Notes: generated by a model not told the origin, from the letters alone. Shown: positions 51,898-62,302, counted from the first letter of the stretch. The stretch: 64,000 nt of DNA from Pararhizobium gei (GCF_029223885.1 NZ_CP119409.1:2382001-2446000); one strand, 5' to 3'. Numbers and translations are program-made.

Positions 51898-52039
51898 GGA
51901 TGCTCTATTGATCAGAATCACGACAAAGTTTGGACGAACGCACCGAATCGAAACATTCGGTGCGTCCCCCATGCAAATTCCCTCAACGCGGTTACCGCAT
52001 CGTTAATCATGCGGCAGCACCTTTGGGCCTGCCCTGCCT

Positions 52040-52741
52040 CTATTGCCAGACGACGATCTTCGCCTTGGCCGGCACCCTCTCGTAGAGGTCGATGACATCC
52101 TGGTTCATCAGCCGTACGCAGCCGGACGAGACCGCCTTGCCGATCGACTGCCATTCCGGGTTGCCATGAAGTCGGTAGAGCGTGTCTTCGCCATTCTGGA
52201 AAATATACAGCGCCCGGGCGCCGAGCGGATTGTCGAGACCCGGCGGCATGCCGCCATTCTCTATCGAATATTTCGCAAGCTGCGGCTGGCGCGCCACCAT
52301 CTCGTTCGGCGGCTTCCAACGCGGCCAGGGCTGGCGCCAGTGAATGATCCCGTCGCCCTGCCAGGCAAAGCCGTCGCGACCGATACCCACCCCATAGCGC
52401 ATCGCCGTGCCGCCCGGTTCGACGACATAGAGGAAGCGCGACGGCGTATCGACAACAACCGTGCCCGGCGCTTGCCCCGTCCGGTCGTAAACGCGCTGAC
52501 GGTAAAACTGCGGATCGATCTCGCGATAGGGAACGGCCGGGATCACATATCCGCCGTCTTCGACCGGCCCATACATGACCTGCAACTCCGTCTCGGAGGG
52601 CGGGCCGACCGGCCTCTGGATCACGGCTGGCGTGGGTGCCGGGCCGCCGCGCAGAGGCCCCGTGGTGCAGCCGGACATGGCTGCGGCAGATACCCCGAGC
52701 GCCGCGAGAAAACCGCGGCGCGACAATGTCTGTTCGTTCAT
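52040..52741 (-). CDS. L,D-transpeptidase (ErfK/YbiS-like) with Tat/lipoprotein signal
   Basis: A 233-residue periplasmic enzyme with a twin-arginine signal (SRRGFLAALG) and a lipobox-like MSGC. The YkuD catalytic core is HGNPEWQSIGKAVSSGCVRLMN with the catalytic cysteine. It forms 3-3 crosslinks or attaches proteins to peptidoglycan. Start at ATG 52741 (MNEQTLSRRG); the longer open frame lacks the signal at its head. It is the second L,D-transpeptidase in 2 kb and reads in the same direction as the first. Confidence 0.9.
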   Translation of the reverse strand: MNEQTLSRRGFLAALGVSAAAMSGCTTGPLRGGPAPTPAVIQRPVGPPSETELQVMYGPVEDGGYVIPAVPYREIDPQFYRQRVYDRTGQAPGTVVVDTPSRFLYVVEPGGTAMRYGVGIGRDGFAWQGDGIIHWRQPWPRWKPPNEMVARQPQLAKYSIENGGMPPGLDNPLGARALYIFQNGEDTLYRLHGNPEWQSIGKAVSSGCVRLMNQDVIDLYERVPAKAKIVVWQ

Positions 52742-52992
52742 AGGCTCTATCGATCGCTTTCCTGAGACGCCTGCCGCGCCCACCATCCGGCACCGAATCT
52801 CCACATGCGAAAACCGGCGCCCAGAATCCACATTGTCCTAACGTGGAAATGAAAGCATCTCAACAAAATGTCATCCAAGATTCGTCCGCTTGCGGATTGT
52901 TTCCGTCATTCTGGCGGCCCGCGTCGAGGCGACGCGAACCGGCAGGAACCCCTCGCGGATAGTTAAGAGCGGTATTGCATCGCCAAGACGCA

Positions 52993-53937
52993 TTACGGCT
53001 TGCGCAGAGCTTCGAGTTCGGCCTGAACCTGCGCGACCTTTTTCTGTGCGGCATCCAGCCGGGTCAACTGATCCCTGATTTTATCCAGATCGAGTTCGGT
53101 GGCGAAGTCGTTGGCATCCACGAGGAGCTTCAACTCGCCCTGGATGCTGCCCTTGAGTTTTTCGGCAGTGGCTATCGCGCTGTTGATTTTTGCCTGATCC
53201 TCACCGGCAGCGGCAGGCTTCCCGATTCGGTCAAGCTGGGCGTTTATGACAAGCGAAGCACCATCGCCGAAAGCCTTTGCCTTCGCGATCGCCAGGCGAT
53301 GATCCTTGACCAGTGTCATGGCGCTCGCCGGAAGAGGACTGCTCTCGCCCGAGCGGCTTCCGAAATAGAAGCCGATCACCGTTGTCAAAAGCGTCATGAT
53401 CATCGTCAGCAACTGCTTTGCGATGTCGTTCCTGCTTTCGTCTGCCGTCAGGGAAATATAGGTCACCTGCTGTGTCTGATCATTGGCCTCCGTCCCCTTC
53501 TTTTCATAGACGACCATGACGCCGGCCGGTGCCTGGTTTTGTAAATCCTTGGCTTCGGCAATACTACCTGCAGTTACAACCCTGACGATGGGATAGGTTG
53601 TTCCCTTTCCGGATTCGAAATAGATGAATGTTCCGAAAACCGCGACCAGAGCAAACAGGCTGATAGCCAGAAATGCGCGGACCGACCCCTCCGGAAGCCC
53701 CAGGGCACCGACGGGCACGGAGGAGACATCCACGCCGAGAGAGTCTGAATAATGCAGCAATAACATGAGGAAAGCGGCAATCGATACAAACAGGCATATC
53801 ACCGGTATGACGTAGCCGAAATTCTCGAAGGCGGAAGAGCTCCAGGCGACAATCCCCAGAACGGCCACGACAATAACAAACAGGCCTCCGAAGATGACAT
53901 TTCCCATAAAGGAATTCGTTTTCAAATATTCGTTCAC
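52993..53937 (-). CDS. Inner-membrane protein with C-terminal coiled coil
   Basis: A 314-residue protein of no recognised family. It has two hydrophobic segments near the N-terminus (IFGGLFVIVVAVLGIVAW and VIPVICLFVSIAAFLMLLL), one at about 110, and another in LLTMIMTLLTTVIGFYFGS. The last 100 residues are Ala/Lys/Glu-rich and predicted helical (LDAAQKKVAQVQAELEALRK). The start is proposed at GTG 53937 with GGGGG upstream; GTG 53955 is also possible. Confidence 0.65.
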   Translation of the reverse strand: MNEYLKTNSFMGNVIFGGLFVIVVAVLGIVAWSSSAFENFGYVIPVICLFVSIAAFLMLLLHYSDSLGVDVSSVPVGALGLPEGSVRAFLAISLFALVAVFGTFIYFESGKGTTYPIVRVVTAGSIAEAKDLQNQAPAGVMVVYEKKGTEANDQTQQVTYISLTADESRNDIAKQLLTMIMTLLTTVIGFYFGSRSGESSPLPASAMTLVKDHRLAIAKAKAFGDGASLVINAQLDRIGKPAAAGEDQAKINSAIATAEKLKGSIQGELKLLVDANDFATELDLDKIRDQLTRLDAAQKKVAQVQAELEALRKP

Positions 53938-54136
53938 CACAACACCCCCGAACACGGCTAAATTAGATCGAATTATATTACCTTAAGTTGCATTAAGCAA
54001 CAGGATTCTTTGCCTGGCTCACAGGTGCGGTGCGCGGAAAAACCGGTCGTTAAAATTCGACTTAAATGCCGGCGCGCGAATTGACGTTGCGGAAAACCGC
54101 CGGGGATAAGCTGCGCCCCTTCGTCAAAGGAGGCCC

Positions 54137-54490
54137 ATGAGCGGGCACGCGCATTCGATGACCCAGATCGTTACCATGTCAGCCACGACGGCGGCCTATG
54201 CGGCGCAGGCCGTGAAGCCGTCTGCGCGAATCAGTGGCGATGGCCCGACCGAGGAAGCCATCACCCTTTTGTCGGCGCGGCCCAGGGACGAAGCCATTCA
54301 GACGCACACGGCAATCGCCGCACTGCGCAGTCCGACAGCCCTCTCGCTGATGCTGATGAGCGCCAATGGTCGGCCGCCGCAGGCGAGCCGCGGCGATGTG
54401 GTGCGGCGCTATATGGAATTTTCTTCCGACGATCAGGCGGCTATGGATGAGCCGGACGCTGGCGGCGAAACAGAAACGGTCGACGAATAG
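54137..54490 (+). CDS. Small hypothetical protein
   Basis: A 117-residue protein, Ala/Thr-rich, with an acidic C-terminus (DEPDAGGETETVDE) and an alpha-helical middle (ALSLMLMSANGRPPQASRGDVVRRYMEF). It has a strong ribosome site, AAAGGAGG, four bases before the ATG, so it is expressed. No family recognised. Confidence 0.65.
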   Translation: MSGHAHSMTQIVTMSATTAAYAAQAVKPSARISGDGPTEEAITLLSARPRDEAIQTHTAIAALRSPTALSLMLMSANGRPPQASRGDVVRRYMEFSSDDQAAMDEPDAGGETETVDE

Positions 54491-54545
54491 ACAGCGGATT
54501 GCGGGTGCGCTGACGCACCTGCGGCGCCGGCGCACGGCATTTCAA

Positions 54546-55523
54546 TCATTTATGACTGTGTGCGCCGCCAACGGCATTGCCGACGGGAAGCGCGTATTCC
54601 ACGCGCCCGGCCTTCTCGAAAGTCAGAATGACGGGCACTGTGTCCCCCTCGGCAAAACTCTTTTTAACGTCAATGAACATCAGATGCAGCCCGCCGCCTG
54701 TCAGATCGAAGGTTTCGCCAGCGGGTACGGCAATTCCGTCCTCGATCTTGCGCATCTTCATGATATCGTTCTGCATGCTCATTTCGTGAAGCTCCACCCT
54801 GCCGGCGGCCGGGCTTTCCGCGGAAACCAGCCGGTCATTGACATTGCCGCCGTTTTTCACCGAAAAACTGCCGCCGCCGACCTTGGCGCCCGGCAGCATT
54901 GCCTTGACGGTACCGCCCGAAATCTCCAGAGATCCTGCTTTGACAGATGCCGCGTCCGCCGAACGAGCGGCTGTGCCGGCATGCTCTCCGTGCCCCGCCT
55001 GCATGGCTGCGGGTGTCACGGTAACAGTCGGTGCCGGGTGTTCGAGTGCGTGCGCGTCTTCTCCCGCGGCGGCGATCTGGTCCCAAGCGACTTCGGTCTC
55101 GCCGCAGAGTTGCGTAACCGGAAACGCGACCGCGGCCTCCTTGTCGAAACCGGAGAACTTACCCACGACAACGAACGTGTCGTAGTAGGCATCCGGCAGG
55201 TTGCCGTTCTTCCAGCGGATTTCGACAAGACCTGAGCGAACGGCTTTGCCGTGATTGTCATAGCTCCTGGCATAGTCGCCCTCGATGATCTCAAGCTCCC
55301 AGCCGGCTTTCGGCTGCGGCTTGGCGAAGACGAAACCCTCAGGCAGTTTCAACCTTACCTCGGTGGTGGCTTTGCCGTCGCAGCCATGGGGGATCTGCAG
55401 GATGGCCTTGAAGCTCCGGTCGTTTTGCGTCCTGTCGATTTCGAAACTGCTATGGGCTTGCGCGCCGCCCGCCGCTGCAAGGCTAACGAGGACGGTGGTG
55501 AAAATTGTGGTTCTGGTTTGCAT
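54546..55523 (-). CDS. YcnI (DUF1775) - PCu(A)C copper chaperone fusion
   Basis: A 325-residue periplasmic protein. After the signal peptide (MQTRTTIFTTVLVSLAAAGGAQA) comes HSSFEIDRTQ, where the new N-terminal histidine is typical of YcnI/DUF1775 copper proteins, then a DUF1775 domain to about residue 165 (LPEGFVFAKPQPKAGWE). After a linker with HGEH comes a PCu(A)C domain (190-325) with the copper ligands in ELHEMSMQNDIMKM and GGLHLMFIDVK. It should carry copper to cytochrome oxidase or another site. The gene downstream encodes a small cysteine-containing protein often found with it. Confidence 0.88.
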   Translation of the reverse strand: MQTRTTIFTTVLVSLAAAGGAQAHSSFEIDRTQNDRSFKAILQIPHGCDGKATTEVRLKLPEGFVFAKPQPKAGWELEIIEGDYARSYDNHGKAVRSGLVEIRWKNGNLPDAYYDTFVVVGKFSGFDKEAAVAFPVTQLCGETEVAWDQIAAAGEDAHALEHPAPTVTVTPAAMQAGHGEHAGTAARSADAASVKAGSLEISGGTVKAMLPGAKVGGGSFSVKNGGNVNDRLVSAESPAAGRVELHEMSMQNDIMKMRKIEDGIAVPAGETFDLTGGGLHLMFIDVKKSFAEGDTVPVILTFEKAGRVEYALPVGNAVGGAHSHK

Positions 55524-55598
55524 GATGTGTCTCCGCGCCGGCCATGCCGGTCGATACCGCGTGGCGGCCTGAATGATCTGAAATGTGGAATTACCGAT

Positions 55599-55988
55599 TC
55601 AGACGGACAGCGGAGGCGCTCGCGATTGCGGCAGACAGCGACGTTCGGCAACCCGGAAGATGGGTCGATCAGGGCCGGCTCCGGCAGAGACCGGAACGCG
55701 GATGAAGAGAACACCGTCATGCGGAGGGGACGGCAGAATGATGGATGCGGTCAGCCGGCAATAATCGCAGACCGGAGCAAGGCTTTCATGCAACGGATCG
55801 TGGCCCGCAACGCCGTCCGATCCGAAACAGATTTCGCCGATCGTCCCATCAGGCAGCACATACTCCGCCGAGACGAGGACCGGCAATGGCGTGGCAAAAG
55901 CCTTCGGATGGGCAAGGGACAGAACAAGCAGCGAAAGCGCAAGAAGCACTCGCCCTAGCCTCTCCAGCCGTTGCCCCGTCCTGGTCAT
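55599..55988 (-). CDS. DUF2946-like small secreted protein
   Basis: A 129-residue protein with an N-terminal signal segment (RVLLALSLLVLSLAHPKAFA) and a CDYCRLTASIILP motif, which fits the DUF2946 type found next to copper-handling genes. Start at ATG 55988 (MTRTGQRLERL). The same frame stays open as far as 57797, but that part is antisense to gcvT and the riboswitch and is not coding. It is probably in one unit with the YcnI-PCuAC gene 75 bases downstream. Confidence 0.65.
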   Translation of the reverse strand: MTRTGQRLERLGRVLLALSLLVLSLAHPKAFATPLPVLVSAEYVLPDGTIGEICFGSDGVAGHDPLHESLAPVCDYCRLTASIILPSPPHDGVLFIRVPVSAGAGPDRPIFRVAERRCLPQSRAPPLSV

Positions 55989-56150
55989 GAAACATCCTTT
56001 TGTCCCGGCCGGGTTATCCCGTCCCGGCAAAAAATGCAAAGTCCGTTTTGCCGCGGCCCAGTCGCCGGCAAGCAAGGCGACAAAAATCTGCCCGAACGCG
56101 ACAGTTTGCACTTGCCAAGCAAACCGGATCGCCGTTATCTGAGATCGATC

Positions 56151-56310
56151 TTGTTGGGAGAATCCGGCTTTTGCCGGTGCCGAAGGAGCAACCGCCCCGG
56201 AAACTCTCAGGCCAAAGGACCAGCAAGGTGCCGATAGGACTCTGGAGAGAAGCGCATCCGCTCGCCGAAGGGATAACAATCTCAGGCAAAGGGACAGAGG
56301 GGGCTCGAGG
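56151..56310 (+). promoter_or_regulatory. Tandem glycine riboswitch
   Basis: Two glycine aptamers in series. The first has GCCGAAGGAGCAACCGCC and AAACTCTCAGGC with AAAGGACC; a linker with ACTCTGGAGAG follows; the second has GCCGAAGGGATAACAATCTC with AGGCAAAGGGACAGAGGGGG. These are the conserved cores of the class. It ends about 60 bases before gcvT and should turn the gcv operon on when glycine is abundant. Confidence 0.93.
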
Positions 56311-56372
56311 ATACGACGCAACAGCTGCGCGTAGAAATGAGCCGGCGCGGAGCGCCAGACCTGGAGGCCAGA

Positions 56373-57512
56373 TTGGACGATAGCACTTCCCTGAAACAGA
56401 CCCCGCTGCATGCCCTGCATGTTTCTCTTGGCGCCCGCATGGTGCCTTTTGCCGGCTACGACATGCCTGTGCAATATCCGGCCGGCGTGCTGAAGGAACA
56501 CCTTCATACGCGCAGCGCAGCCGGTCTGTTCGATGTCTCGCATATGGGGCAGATCATCCTGCGGCCGAAATCCGGGAAACTGGAGGATGCGGCACTGGCG
56601 CTCGAAACTCTGGTGCCCGTCGATGTTCTCGGCCTTGCTCCCGGGCGCCAGCGTTACGGGCTTTTCACCCATGATGCCGGTGGCATCCGCGACGATCTGA
56701 TGATTGCCAACCGCGGCGACCATCTCTTTCTGGTGGTCAATGCGGCCTGCAAGCAGGAAGATTTTGCCCATCTTCAGGCGCATCTTGGCGAGATCTGCGA
56801 CCTGACGCTGCTCGAAGATCGGGCGCTGATCGCCCTGCAGGGGCCTCGGGCCGTTGCGGTCCTTGCTGAACTCTGGGCCGATATCGCCACGATGCGCTTC
56901 ATGGATGTTGCCGAAGCCGAACTGCACGACGTTTCTTGTATCATCTCGCGCTCCGGTTACACGGGCGAAGACGGTTTTGAAATTTCCATCCCCGCTGCCG
57001 CCGCCGAGGATGTGGCACGCCGCCTTCTCGAACACCCGGATGTTTTGCCGATCGGTCTCGGCGCCCGCGATTCGCTGCGGCTCGAAGCAGGCCTTTGTCT
57101 CTATGGAAACGACATCGACACAGGCACGACGCCGGTAGAGGCGTCGCTCGAATGGGCGATGCAAAAGGTGCGGCGTACCGGCGGCGATCGCGCGGGCGGT
57201 TTTCCGGGTGCCCGGACAATTCTTTCGCAGTTTGCGCAAGGCGCCGATCGTCGCCGGGTCGGCCTGAAGCCCGACGGCAAGGCGCCGGTGCGTGGCGGGG
57301 CCGCGCTCTTTGCCGATGCAAAAGGCGAGCAGCCAGCAGGTATCGTTACCTCGGGCGGCTTCGGTCCAAGCGCCGATCATCCCGTCGCCATGGGCTATGT
57401 CGACACAGCCTACAAGGATGCAGGCACATCGCTTTTTGCCGAAGTGCGCGGCAAATATCTGCCTGTGACCGTTGCCGCCCTGCCCTTCATCATCCCCACC
57501 TACAAACGCTGA
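56373..57512 (+). CDS. gcvT: Glycine cleavage system T protein (aminomethyltransferase)
   Basis: A 379-residue enzyme that takes the aminomethyl group from lipoyl-GcvH, releases ammonia and passes the one-carbon unit to tetrahydrofolate. It is close to bacterial GcvT throughout (TPLHALHVSLGARMVPFAGYDMPVQY at the start, VSRSGYTGEDGFEI-like strand in the middle). The start is proposed at TTG 56373, five bases after a clear GGAGG; the ATG at 56337 would add 12 residues that look non-family and overlap the leader. It is followed by gcvH after 15 bases. Confidence 0.94.
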   Translation: MDDSTSLKQTPLHALHVSLGARMVPFAGYDMPVQYPAGVLKEHLHTRSAAGLFDVSHMGQIILRPKSGKLEDAALALETLVPVDVLGLAPGRQRYGLFTHDAGGIRDDLMIANRGDHLFLVVNAACKQEDFAHLQAHLGEICDLTLLEDRALIALQGPRAVAVLAELWADIATMRFMDVAEAELHDVSCIISRSGYTGEDGFEISIPAAAAEDVARRLLEHPDVLPIGLGARDSLRLEAGLCLYGNDIDTGTTPVEASLEWAMQKVRRTGGDRAGGFPGARTILSQFAQGADRRRVGLKPDGKAPVRGGAALFADAKGEQPAGIVTSGGFGPSADHPVAMGYVDTAYKDAGTSLFAEVRGKYLPVTVAALPFIIPTYKR

Positions 57513-57527
57513 TCCGGAGCAAGCACC

Positions 57528-57890
57528 ATGCTGAAATTTACCGATGAACATGAATGGCTGAAGATCGAAGGCGATGTCGCAACCGTGGGCATCACCGCCC
57601 ATGCCGCCGAGCAGCTTGGCGATCTGGTCTTCGTGGAACTGCCCGAAGCCGGCACGGCGCTGGACAAGGGCGCGACCGCCGCCACGGTCGAATCCGTCAA
57701 GGCAGCCTCGGATGTCTATTGTCCGCTCGATGGCGAAATTGTCGAAAGCAACCAGGCGATCGTCGATGATCCGGCGCTGGTGAACAGCGATCCCCAAGGC
57801 GCGGGCTGGTTCTTCAAGCTCAAGCTCTCCGATCCCTCGGCTGCCAATGCGCTGCTCGACGAGGCGGCCTACAAGGAGCTGATCGCCTGA
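57528..57890 (+). CDS. gcvH: Glycine cleavage system H protein
   Basis: A 120-residue carrier protein; the lipoyl-lysine is K58 in [11 protein letters not shown]. It shuttles the methylamine group between GcvP and GcvT. The stop overlaps the gcvP ATG by one base (TGATG), so the two are coupled. Confidence 0.97.
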   Translation: MLKFTDEHEWLKIEGDVATVGITAHAAEQLGDLVFVELPEAGTALDKGATAATVESVKAASDVYCPLDGEIVESNQAIVDDPALVNSDPQGAGWFFKLKLSDPSAANALLDEAAYKELIA

Positions 57891-60754
57891 TGAGCATGCC
57901 CAAGGACTTCACCTTCACCGATTACCAGCCCTATGATTTTGCCAATCGCCGGCATATCGGCCCGTCGCCGGATGAAATGAGCGCCATGCTGAAGGTCATC
58001 GGCTATCCGAGCCTCGACGCGATGATCGACGACACCGTGCCGCCGTCCATCCGCCAGAAGACGCCGCTCTCCTGGGGGGCCGCCATGACCGAGCGCGAGG
58101 CCCTCGACAAGATGCGCGAAACGGCCAATCGCAACAGGAAACTCGTCTCGCTGATCGGCCAGGGCTATTATGGCACGATCACGCCGCCGGTCATCCAGCG
58201 CAATATTCTGGAAAACCCGGCCTGGTATACGGCCTATACGCCCTACCAGCCCGAGATCAGCCAGGGACGGCTGGAGGCGCTCCTGAACTACCAGACCATG
58301 GTCTGCGACCTTACCGGCCTTGATGTCGCGAATGCCTCGCTTCTGGACGAAGCGACAGCTGCGGCCGAAGCCATGGCCATGGCCGAGCGCGTTTCGAAAT
58401 CCAAGGAAAAGACCTTCTTCGTCGATGAAAATTGCCATCCGCAAACCATCGCGCTGCTGAAGACCCGCGCCGAACCGCTGGGCTGGACAATTCTTGTCGG
58501 CGACCCGGAAACCGATCTGGTCTCCGCCAATGTTTTTGGTGCAATTTTTCAATACCCGGGCACCTACGGGCATGTGCGCGACTTCACGGGTCTGATTTCC
58601 CGCCTTCATCAGACGGGCGCAATTGCCGTCGTTGCGGCGGATCCGCTGGCGCTTGCGCTCCTCAAATCACCCGGCGAAATGGGTGCCGACATTGCCATCG
58701 GCTGTACGCAGCGCTTCGGCGTGCCCGTTGGCTATGGCGGCCCGCACGCCGCCTATATGTCCGTCAAGGACGCTTACAAACGCTCCATGCCCGGACGCCT
58801 CGTCGGCGTCTCGGTGGACAGCCGCGGCAACCGGGCTTACCGCCTCTCCCTGCAAACCCGCGAACAGCATATCCGCCGCGAAAAGGCGACGTCGAACATC
58901 TGCACTGCGCAGGTGCTGCTTGCCGTGATGGCGTCGATGTATGCCGTCTTTCACGGCCCGCAAGGCATCAAGGCGATTGCCCAGAGCGTGCATCAAAAGG
59001 CTGTCCTGCTTGCTCGCGGCCTGGAGAAGCTTGGCTACACGGTGGAGCCGGACGTCTTCTTCGATACGATCACCGTCGATGTCGGCAAGCTGCAGAGCAT
59101 TATCCTGAAGACGGCGGTGGCGGAAGAGGTGAACCTGCGCCGGATCGGCACCACGAAGATCGGCATCAGTCTGGACGAGCGCTCGCGCCCGGTCACGCTG
59201 GAGGCAGTCTGGCGGGCCTTCGGCGGCGATTTCAAGGTTGAGGATTTCGAGCCGGAATACCGCCTGCCGAAAGCCCTGCTGCGCACCAGCGAGTACTTGG
59301 CCCACCCGATCTTCCACATGAACCGCGCCGAAAGCGAAATGACGCGCTATATCCGCCGTCTCTCGGACCGCGACCTGGCGCTCGACCGCTCGATGATCCC
59401 GCTCGGCTCATGCACCATGAAGCTGAACGCAACAGCCGAAATGCTGCCGATCACCTGGCCGGAATTCGCCGAAATCCACCCTTTCGTGCCGGCGGATCAG
59501 GCCGAGGGCTATCGCCATATGATTACCGATCTCAGCCAGAAGCTCTGCGCGATAACCGGCTATGACGCGATCTCGATGCAGCCGAATTCGGGTGCGCAGG
59601 GGGAATATGCGGGTCTCCTCACCATTCGCGCCTATCACTTGGCCAACGGCGACGATCATCGCGATGTCTGCCTGATCCCGACTTCCGCGCATGGCACCAA
59701 CCCGGCTTCGGCACAGATGGCCGGCATGAAGGTGGTCGTCGTCAAGGTCAGCGACAACGGCGACATCGACATGGACGATTTCCGTTCAAAAGCAGAGCGA
59801 TACGGAGAAAATCTCTCCTGCTGCATGATAACCTATCCATCGACGCACGGCGTTTTCGAGGAGAATGTTCGCGAGGTCTGCGACATCGTTCACCAGCACG
59901 GGGGTCAGGTCTATCTCGACGGCGCCAACATGAATGCCATGGTCGGTCTTGCCCGCCCCGGCGATATCGGCTCGGATGTCAGTCACCTCAATCTTCACAA
60001 GACCTTCTGCATTCCGCATGGCGGCGGCGGTCCCGGCATGGGCCCGATCGGCGTCAAGGCCCATTTGGCGCCTTACCTGCCCGGTCATCCCGAAACGGAT
60101 GGCGGCGACGGTGCGGTTTCGGCAGCACCCTTCGGCTCCGCATCGATCCTGCCGATCTCCTGGAGCTACTGCCTGATGATGGGCGGCGAAGGCTTGACGC
60201 AGGCGACCAAGGTGGCGATCCTCAATGCCAACTATATCGCCGCACGGTTGAAGGGCGCCTATGACGTGCTTTACAAGTCGGCCAGGGGCCGTGTCGCACA
60301 CGAGTGCATTGTGGATACGCGCCCGTTGGTCGAGAGCGCCGGCGTGACCGTTGATGACGTTGCCAAGCGCCTGATCGACTGCGGCTTTCACGCGCCGACC
60401 ATGAGCTGGCCTGTCGCCGGCACGCTGATGATCGAACCGACGGAATCGGAAACCAAGGCCGAGCTCGACCGCTTCTGCGATGCCATGCTGGCAATCCGCG
60501 CCGAGGCGCAGGCGATCGAGGACGGGACCATGGACCGTGCCAACAATCCGCTGAAGAACGCGCCGCACACGGTCGAGGATCTCGTCGGCGAATGGGACCG
60601 CCCCTATTCGCGCGAACAAGCCTGCTACCCGCCGGGCGCCTTCCGCGTGGACAAATACTGGTCCCCGGTCAACCGCGTCGACAATGTCTACGGCGACCGC
60701 AACCTCGTCTGCACCTGCCCGCCCCTGGAGGATTACGCCGAGGCGGCTGAGTAA
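57890..60754 (+). CDS. gcvP: Glycine dehydrogenase (decarboxylating), P protein
   Basis: A 954-residue single-chain GcvP, normal length for proteobacteria. The pyridoxal-phosphate lysine is in [18 protein letters not shown] (about residue 703). It decarboxylates glycine and loads the remainder on GcvH. It is the last gene of the riboswitch-controlled gcvTHP operon. Start ATG 57890. Confidence 0.97.
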   Translation: MSMPKDFTFTDYQPYDFANRRHIGPSPDEMSAMLKVIGYPSLDAMIDDTVPPSIRQKTPLSWGAAMTEREALDKMRETANRNRKLVSLIGQGYYGTITPPVIQRNILENPAWYTAYTPYQPEISQGRLEALLNYQTMVCDLTGLDVANASLLDEATAAAEAMAMAERVSKSKEKTFFVDENCHPQTIALLKTRAEPLGWTILVGDPETDLVSANVFGAIFQYPGTYGHVRDFTGLISRLHQTGAIAVVAADPLALALLKSPGEMGADIAIGCTQRFGVPVGYGGPHAAYMSVKDAYKRSMPGRLVGVSVDSRGNRAYRLSLQTREQHIRREKATSNICTAQVLLAVMASMYAVFHGPQGIKAIAQSVHQKAVLLARGLEKLGYTVEPDVFFDTITVDVGKLQSIILKTAVAEEVNLRRIGTTKIGISLDERSRPVTLEAVWRAFGGDFKVEDFEPEYRLPKALLRTSEYLAHPIFHMNRAESEMTRYIRRLSDRDLALDRSMIPLGSCTMKLNATAEMLPITWPEFAEIHPFVPADQAEGYRHMITDLSQKLCAITGYDAISMQPNSGAQGEYAGLLTIRAYHLANGDDHRDVCLIPTSAHGTNPASAQMAGMKVVVVKVSDNGDIDMDDFRSKAERYGENLSCCMITYPSTHGVFEENVREVCDIVHQHGGQVYLDGANMNAMVGLARPGDIGSDVSHLNLHKTFCIPHGGGGPGMGPIGVKAHLAPYLPGHPETDGGDGAVSAAPFGSASILPISWSYCLMMGGEGLTQATKVAILNANYIAARLKGAYDVLYKSARGRVAHECIVDTRPLVESAGVTVDDVAKRLIDCGFHAPTMSWPVAGTLMIEPTESETKAELDRFCDAMLAIRAEAQAIEDGTMDRANNPLKNAPHTVEDLVGEWDRPYSREQACYPPGAFRVDKYWSPVNRVDNVYGDRNLVCTCPPLEDYAEAAE

Positions 60755-60767
60755 GACAGGCAAAAAG

Positions 60768-60783
60768 GGCGCCCCGGCGCCCT
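60768..60783 (+). terminator. GC-rich hairpin after gcvP
   Basis: GGGCGC-CCCG-GCGCCC, preceded by AAAAA, 14 bases past the gcvP stop. The T-run lies on the reverse strand, so it is a fair stop signal for rightward transcription and a better one for leftward. The remaining 61191-60784 stretch shows no gene. Confidence 0.5.
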
Positions 60784-61190
60784 CAAGTTGCTGACAGAGT
60801 CTAGAATATCTTTAGGACCCATGTTGCAACCTCCGTCTTGATCGCCCTTGTGGAGGGGATCCAGCGACCCGACGTCCGTCGGGTCAAAGAACGATTTTCG
60901 CCCAAGGACTTGGGCGGCTGGACTCCTGTGATAGGCACAGGAATTGACGGAGGATATGAAATCGCCATTTCCACGACTGACAGTCATCCCACACAGCAGA
61001 AAATAGGTTTGTCAACAATCTGAGGGGCTAAGCATTGTCTCACCCGCACCTTGTCCGCCATGCTTTGTCTTTTCGAAGGCTTGCCACCATTCGGGACGAC
61101 AAGTTTGCGCTAGCAGCGGACATACGGAACGATCCAACGCACGGGGCGGACAGGAGAAGTTCGAGACGCTTGCGCCTTTTGCACGAGTGA

Positions 61191-61224
61191 GTTAAAAACT
61201 GAACCATATGGTTCATTATTTAAC
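61191..61224 (+). promoter_or_regulatory. 34-bp operator dyad over the second ArsR start codon
   Basis: A near-perfect dyad: the core TGAACCATATGGTTCA (61200-61215) is fully symmetric and the outer arms GTTAAA / TTTAAC extend it to 34 bases with two mismatched pairs. Its centre is the start codon ATG 61208. A bound repressor would block initiation directly. Confidence 0.7.
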
Positions 61225-61564
61225 TCCTTCCCTCGACCTCTCGTTTGCGGCGCTGTCCGATGCGACCCGTCGCGGGATCATCGCTCAGCTTGCGCGAGGG
61301 GACGCGTCGATCACCAGCCTTGCGGACAAGTTCCAGATGACGCTGACCGGGATGAAAAAGCACGTGCAGGTTCTCGAGCGGGCGGGGTTCGTCGTCACGC
61401 AGAAGGTCGGACGCGTGAGGACCTGCCAGCTTGGGAAACGCGGTCTCAAGGCGGAGGCCGAGTGGATCAAGGCGCATCGCAAGCTCTTCGAAGCCCGCTT
61501 CGACGCTTTGGACGAAATCATCAGCGAAATGCAACAGGAGGGAAGCGATGAGCCAGCAAGCTAA
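61208..61564 (+). CDS. ArsR-family transcriptional regulator (second pair)
   Basis: A 118-residue winged helix protein, LSFAALSDATRRGIIAQLARGDASITSLADKFQMTLTGMKKHVQVLERAGFV being the DNA-binding domain; no metal-binding cysteines. The start MVHYLTPSLDLSFAAL agrees with family members that begin M-V. It overlaps the SRPBCC gene by 17 bases. It should autoregulate through the dyad that covers its own start codon. Confidence 0.88.
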   Translation: MVHYLTPSLDLSFAALSDATRRGIIAQLARGDASITSLADKFQMTLTGMKKHVQVLERAGFVVTQKVGRVRTCQLGKRGLKAEAEWIKAHRKLFEARFDALDEIISEMQQEGSDEPAS

Positions 61565-62051
61565 CAGTGCAAGCGGTACGCAGGACCGCACCTCAGTCGA
61601 ACGCAGAGGTGATCGCGAACTCGTCGTAACCCGGACATTCAATGCGCCACCGAGCGCGGTTTTCCGGGCATGGAGCGAGCCCGAACTGTTCCAGCGCTGG
61701 TGGATGCCAAAATCGGTATCCGGCGTTTCCCTCGTATCATGCGATATGGATGTCCGTACTGGCGGAAAATATCGGCTGGAATTCAGCACCGGCGGTGAGG
61801 ACACAATGGCTTTCTACGGCAAGTATCTCGAAGTCGTGCCGAACGAGCGCATTGTCTGGACCAATGACGAGGGCGAAGAGGGCGCGATCACCACCGTGAT
61901 CTTCGAGGACCAGGGCGGGAAGACGGTGCTGCATTTTCACGAAGTCTATCGCTCCAGTGAGGCTCTTGAGGAAGCACTACAGGGCTCGGCGACCGCACTG
62001 CCGGAGCAGTTGGAGCAGCTCGCCAAATTGCTTTCCAGCCAAGGCGAGTAG
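61548..62051 (+). CDS. SRPBCC/AHSA1-domain protein (second pair)
   Basis: A 167-residue protein: TRTFNAPPSAVFRAWSEPELFQRWWMPKS and the end part EDQGGKTVLHFHEVYRSSEALEEAL are AHSA1 features. Start ATG 61548 has a strong AGGAGGG site seven bases upstream. Its role is unknown; it forms, with the preceding ArsR, a copy of the module at 50-51 kb but is not closely similar. Confidence 0.87.
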   Translation: MSQQANSASGTQDRTSVERRGDRELVVTRTFNAPPSAVFRAWSEPELFQRWWMPKSVSGVSLVSCDMDVRTGGKYRLEFSTGGEDTMAFYGKYLEVVPNERIVWTNDEGEEGAITTVIFEDQGGKTVLHFHEVYRSSEALEEALQGSATALPEQLEQLAKLLSSQGE

Positions 62052-62302
62052 AGCGAAAAATTACCCTCGGGGAGCGTCTGATCTCGAGAAATGACTCCAC
62101 GGCCTTCCCGTCGGCGGGGAGCAAAGCGGCCATTCGTGCCGGATACCAAGATGGCAGGTTGGGGCCGAAAGCAGCCTTTGATCACAGTTACCCTGCGATG
62201 GCGTCATTCGGCATATAGATGATGTTTTTGCACATTTTTGCACAATCAAATCGCTGCGGCATCAGTGCCCCTGGCCGCAGGTGCCGTGAGCCGTAAAAAC
62301 AG

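Noticed and set aside
55599..57797. A 732-codon reverse frame spanning the riboswitch and gcvT
   Set aside because: Only its last 129 codons (from ATG 55988) look like a protein; the rest is antisense to gcvT and the riboswitch, a GC-rich shadow frame.
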